The notes beneath the pieces are model-generated. The model did no database searches, was not told the DNA's origin, and saw only the letters and a list, made by a program, of their open reading frames with translations. Below are positions 6,925 through 8,648 of a DNA stretch of 8,648 nt, piece after piece; position 1 is the stretch's first letter, and each line of letters opens with the position of its first letter. Both the position numbers and the translations under genes were made by a program. The DNA is from Pseudomonadota bacterium. Its GTDB lineage: Bacteria; Pseudomonadota; Alphaproteobacteria; UBA1280; UBA12223. Location: contig PTJW01000035.1 of NCBI GenBank assembly GCA_002937495.1, forward strand, positions 1 to 8,648, given 5' to 3'.

Positions 6925-6953
6925 ATTGTATATTAATATCATAAACTTAACAA
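6925..6953 (-). promoter_or_regulatory. Predicted promoter of the 138-aa membrane protein gene
   Basis: On the minus strand, TTGTTA (6953-6948), a 17-bp spacer and TACAAT (6930-6925) lie directly after the terminator of the preceding operon. The leader would be about 107 nt. A TGTCAG/CTGACA inverted pair, roughly 55 nt apart, lies in this leader and may be chance. Confidence 0.45.
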
Positions 6954-6956
6954 GAC

Positions 6957-6979
6957 AAAAGGCTGCACAATGGCAGCCT
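6957..6979 (-). terminator. Intrinsic terminator of the two-gene membrane operon
   Basis: AGGCTGC (6960-6966) and GCAGCCT (6973-6979) form a perfect 7-bp GC-rich stem with a 6-nt loop. On the minus strand it is followed by TTTTGT, a short T tract. It starts about 21 nt past the stop of the 97-aa gene. Confidence 0.78.
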
Positions 6980-7000
6980 AAGGTAAAAATACAGCGATTA

Positions 7001-7294
7001 TTAAGAATGCACAGTTGCAAAAAAGCAACCAATACAAGTAATTACTATTGCTAAAAATAAAGAACTTAAAGCTACTTTATAGCCTTTTTTTAAAAATTTA
7101 CAATCTACCAAGGCAGATACAGAATGGATATTAGCAATAAATAAAACTATCCATCCAAAAACATAACCGATATGTAACCCTTTAGAAAGTAATAAGCCTC
7201 CTAGTACAAATAAACCAATACAGCTAACCATTACAATTAAGTATAAGCTATTTACATCTTGATATCCCCAAGACTCAGCAACAACTGATTTCAT
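7001..7294 (-). CDS. Hypothetical membrane protein, 97 aa, three predicted helices
   Basis: I do not recognise this protein. After a 16-residue N-terminal tail it shows hydrophobic segments at about 17-36, 43-63 and 73-94. A short basic loop (KFLKKGYK, 66-73) before the last helix suggests that loop is cytoplasmic. Cysteines occur at 25, 65, 87 and 90, the last two within the final helix. A strong SD, GGGAGG, lies about 4 nt before the ATG. The gene follows the 84-aa membrane gene by only 25 nt and precedes a terminator, so the two are probably one transcript and may work together. Nothing visible indicates a substrate or role. Confidence 0.78.
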   Translation of the reverse strand: MKSVVAESWGYQDVNSLYLIVMVSCIGLFVLGGLLLSKGLHIGYVFGWIVLFIANIHSVSALVDCKFLKKGYKVALSSLFLAIVITCIGCFFATVHS

Positions 7295-7319
7295 AAAACC
7301 TCCCTATTGTTAAATAACT

Positions 7320-7574
7320 TTAGTTTGATTCTGCTAAAGGCGCTCCTTCTTTTAATTTCTTATTAATAATATATGACAATGAAATGAATAAAACTCCTAA
7401 ACTCATAAATACAACAATAACTACAATTAATGAAATTTGTAATAATTGACTTATTTCACTAAAATTAGATTTAAAGAATATTCCATAAATTAATAAGCAT
7501 GCTATTGCTATGCACGAAAATGCTATAGATTTTAAATCTTCAGAACTTTCAAAAAAGTCTAACTTAAAGATCAT
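7320..7574 (-). CDS. Hypothetical membrane protein, 84 aa, two predicted helices
   Basis: I do not recognise this protein. Hydrophobic segments lie at about 16-34 and 47-70, with an acidic N-terminal stretch (DFFESSEDLK) and a charged tail (NKKLKEGAPLAESN). I chose the ATG at 7572-7574, with GGGGAGA about 10 nt upstream. An upstream TTG at 7608-7610 would give 96 residues, but it lacks an SD and falls at the predicted transcription start. It is the first gene of a likely two-gene operon with the 97-aa membrane protein, 25 nt downstream. Confidence 0.7.
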   Translation of the reverse strand: MIFKLDFFESSEDLKSIAFSCIAIACLLIYGIFFKSNFSEISQLLQISLIVVIVVFMSLGVLFISLSYIINKKLKEGAPLAESN

Positions 7575-7615
7575 ACAACTAAGATCTCCCCAAAAAGGTA
7601 CTAAACACAAATAAC

Positions 7616-7644
7616 TATATAAACTTTTATAAAAATAATTTCAA
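7616..7644 (-). promoter_or_regulatory. Predicted promoter of the two-gene membrane operon
   Basis: On the minus strand, TTGAAA (7644-7639), a 17-bp spacer and TATATA (7621-7616) predict a start near 7609. An overlapping TATAGT two bases further downstream is an alternative -10. The start position argues for the ATG at 7574 rather than the upstream TTG. The surroundings are extremely AT-rich, which lowers specificity. Confidence 0.4.
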
Positions 7645-7768
7645 TATTTTTTTTAATACTTTTTTATACATTTAGTTATTTTTTTAAGAAAAACAGTAAA
7701 CTAGCTAATTTATGCAATTTTAGTAATAAATTTTTTTAACTTTTTTTGCATTTTTTTCAAAAAAACAC
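7620..7768. other. Extremely A/T-rich stretch upstream of tRNA-Phe, possible UP element or curved DNA
   Basis: About 150 bp almost free of G and C, with repeated runs of five to nine T or A residues, end directly at the tRNA-Phe -35 box. Such tracts upstream of stable RNA genes are known to bind the alpha subunit of RNA polymerase or to bend DNA. Function here is inferred. No gene is seen in it. Confidence 0.4.
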
Positions 7769-7797
7769 TTGCTTTTAATATCTGGCTGTGTTAAATA
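7769..7797 (+). promoter_or_regulatory. Predicted promoter of tRNA-Phe
   Basis: TTGCTT (7769-7774) lies 16-17 bp before a poor -10 (TTAAAT at 7791-7796, or TAAATA at 7792-7797 with an extended TG). The tRNA starts about 19 nt further on. Spacing is right; the -10 match is moderate. Confidence 0.5.
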
Positions 7798-7815
7798 TAT
7801 ACACATCAAACGAAA

Positions 7816-7891
7816 GGTCGTTTAGCTCAGTTGGTAGAGCAAAGGATTGAAGTTCCTTGTGTCCGCGGTTCGATTCCGTGAACGACCACCA
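7816..7891 (+). tRNA. tRNA-Phe (anticodon GAA), CCA encoded
   Basis: The 76 nt fold into a complete cloverleaf. The acceptor pairs GGTCGTT with AACGACC and the D stem pairs GCTC with GAGC. The anticodon stem pairs AAGGA with TCCTT around the loop TTGAAGT, which reads anticodon GAA for phenylalanine. The T stem pairs CGCGG with CCGTG (one G-U) around TTCGATT. Discriminator A7888 is followed by a genomically encoded CCA at 7889-7891. A strong terminator follows at once, so it is a single-tRNA unit. Confidence 0.97.
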
Positions 7892-7894
7892 TTT

Positions 7895-7930
7895 AAACCC
7901 TCAGATAACTCTGAGGGTTTTATTTTTATT
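7895..7930 (+). terminator. Intrinsic terminator of tRNA-Phe
   Basis: AAACCCTCAG (7895-7904) and CTGAGGGTTT (7911-7920) form a perfect 10-bp stem with a 6-nt loop, followed by TATTTTTATT. It begins 4 nt after the CCA end. Confidence 0.9.
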
Positions 7931-7991
7931 TCAAGTACAATATAAAAGCTCTAAAATATCCAATACTATTAAAGAATAGCCTCATTTACTT

Positions 7992-8020
7992 TTGATTATC
8001 TAAAAGCTAATAACTATATT
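7992..8020 (+). promoter_or_regulatory. Predicted promoter of the small zinc-knuckle gene
   Basis: TTGATT (7992-7997), a 17-bp spacer and TATATT (8015-8020) predict a start near 8027 and a leader of about 42 nt before the ATG at 8069. Confidence 0.5.
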
Positions 8021-8068
8021 TAGAATGCATAATAAAGACAACTTATGTTTTTCTATTAGAGAGTTATT

Positions 8069-8194
8069 ATGAGCATAGTTAAATTGACTAAATTGTCAAT
8101 CTCTAAAAACAAAGCAAAGTGTCCTGTATGTAGTTATGAGTACGATGATGGATACTGTGCTAAATGACCTGTTTGCGGACACTTTTTAAGTTAA
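8069..8194 (+). pseudogene. Small zinc-knuckle protein gene interrupted by an in-frame TGA (broken or recoded)
   Basis: Reading from the ATG at 8069 gives 41 codons ending at TAA (8192-8194), with one internal TGA at 8165-8167 (codon 33). The first part contains AKCPVCSYEYDDGYCAK (Cys18, Cys21, Cys30). The frame after TGA reads PVCGHFLS, with Cys36. The halves mirror each other: AK-C-PVC before and AK-TGA-PVC after, so TGA occupies the place of the third zinc-binding Cys of a CxxC/CxxC ribbon like that at the N-terminus of PhnA-type proteins. TGA is one base from TGT or TGC. If the frame is read as stopped, the product is 32 aa and lacks the second knuckle. A weak GAGAG SD, a promoter and a terminator flank it. 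It may be a nonsense mutation, a sequencing error, or a selenocysteine or readthrough site; I see no convincing SECIS hairpin downstream. Confidence 0.5.
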
Positions 8195-8208
8195 CTAAAT
8201 TATTAACC

Positions 8209-8250
8209 ATACCCCACTTATACCTGTAAGTATTTGTGGGGTATTTCTTA
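8209..8250 (+). terminator. Intrinsic terminator after the zinc-knuckle gene
   Basis: ATACCCCAC (8209-8217) and GTGGGGTAT (8236-8244) form a perfect 9-bp stem enclosing a smaller ACTTA/TAAGT helix option. A modest T-rich tail (TTCTTATTG) follows. It lies 14 nt after the TAA of the zinc-knuckle frame. Confidence 0.75.
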
Positions 8251-8253
8251 TTG

Positions 8254-8282
8254 TTGGTTACTATATTTTATGTTATTATAAA
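8254..8282 (+). promoter_or_regulatory. Possible promoter of the right-edge gene
   Basis: TTGGTT (8254-8259), a 17-bp spacer and TATAAA (8277-8282) precede the start codon at 8305. The -35 match is poor and the region is AT-rich, so support is weak apart from position after a terminator. Confidence 0.3.
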
Positions 8283-8304
8283 AGTATATAAAGGTACTTA
8301 TGAT

Positions 8305-8648
8305 ATGGAAAATTTTGAACAAATTAAAAAAGCTCTAAAACACACTACAGACCCTAAAATGCTGGATATTGTATCAGCATTAACTTGCCTAGGTATTAAA
8401 GTTGATAGATCTTCACCTGGAGATATAAATAAACAAATAAATATTAATTTAGATACATCTAAAGACCTTCTTGTAATAGAAAATGAATTAAAAGAATCTA
8501 TAAGCTTTTATCCTTTTGTTGAAATAAAAAACGAAGAGACAAATAAAGAATACTTAAGAAACTTAATAAATTTACTTGACGAATTTTACAGTTGCAAGCT
8601 TACTCCATCAAGTAGACTATTAACAATAACTCCCATTCTAATGAGAAA
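8305..8648 (+). CDS. Hypothetical protein, N-terminal 114 residues (cut by window edge)
   Basis: The frame is open from the ATG at 8305 to the right edge, 114 complete codons. I do not recognise it. The opening FEQIKKALKHTTDPKMLDIV looks like two amphipathic helices, followed by a mixed charged region with LDTSKDLLVIENELKESI and EYLRNLINLLDEFYSC. No membrane segment or signal peptide is seen. The opening bears a faint likeness to DUF59/Mrp-type N-termini (a helix then DP), too weak to name it. AAGGT stands about 9 nt before the ATG. An ATG at 8300, in another frame, is quickly closed and was not used. Confidence 0.68.
   Translation, partial: MENFEQIKKALKHTTDPKMLDIVSALTCLGIKVDRSSPGDINKQININLDTSKDLLVIENELKESISFYPFVEIKNEETNKEYLRNLINLLDEFYSCKLTPSSRLLTITPILMR

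Noticed and set aside
8165..8167. TGA read as tryptophan under genetic code 4
   Set aside because: All Trp residues in conserved genes of the window use TGG, and the AK-C-PVC repeat points to Cys rather than Trp at this position.
7816..8204. tRNA-Phe as an integration site with an attachment repeat and island
   Set aside because: No repeat of the tRNA 3' end was seen elsewhere in the window and no integrase is present; flanking units have ordinary promoters and terminators.

Overview
The window looks like chromosomal DNA of an AT-rich Gram-negative bacterium, most likely an alphaproteobacterium. The TolB propeller blades, the SPLPIPADKYE end of TolA and the TolQ/TolR sequences all resemble alphaproteobacterial Tol proteins as I remember them. 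The genus cannot be named from sequence alone. An AT-rich, possibly host- or gut-associated lineage is an inference, drawn partly from the Firmicutes-like glutamyl-tRNA synthetase.

Positions 1-3483, minus strand: the envelope operon tolQ-tolR-tolA-tolB, transcribed right to left. tolB runs off the left edge with only a few residues missing. TolQ and TolR form the proton-driven inner-membrane motor, TolA spans the periplasm, and TolB is the periplasmic partner of Pal. No ybgC precedes tolQ, and pal, if present, lies beyond the left edge. A divergent control region (3484-3689) separates the operon from gltX.

Positions 3690-5417, plus strand: gltX, a 560-residue glutamyl-tRNA synthetase of the long type I associate with Clostridia, ending at a strong bidirectional terminator.

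Positions 5426-7644, minus strand: five small genes of unknown function in four transcription units. Two appear soluble (163 and 69 aa) and three are small membrane proteins (138, 97 and 84 aa). Each unit has its own plausible sigma70-type promoter, and hairpin terminators separate them, so this is a row of independent units rather than one operon.

Positions 7620-8648, plus strand: a very A/T-rich stretch leads into a tRNA-Phe(GAA) gene with an encoded CCA and a terminator. Next is a 41-codon zinc-knuckle reading frame with its own promoter and terminator, whose third knuckle cysteine position is an in-frame TGA. The window ends inside an unidentified coding region that starts at 8305.

No CRISPR array, insertion sequence, integrase or recognisable defence system is visible. 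The best candidates for something unusual are the TGA-interrupted zinc-knuckle gene, the apparently transferred GluRS, and the group of orphan small genes.
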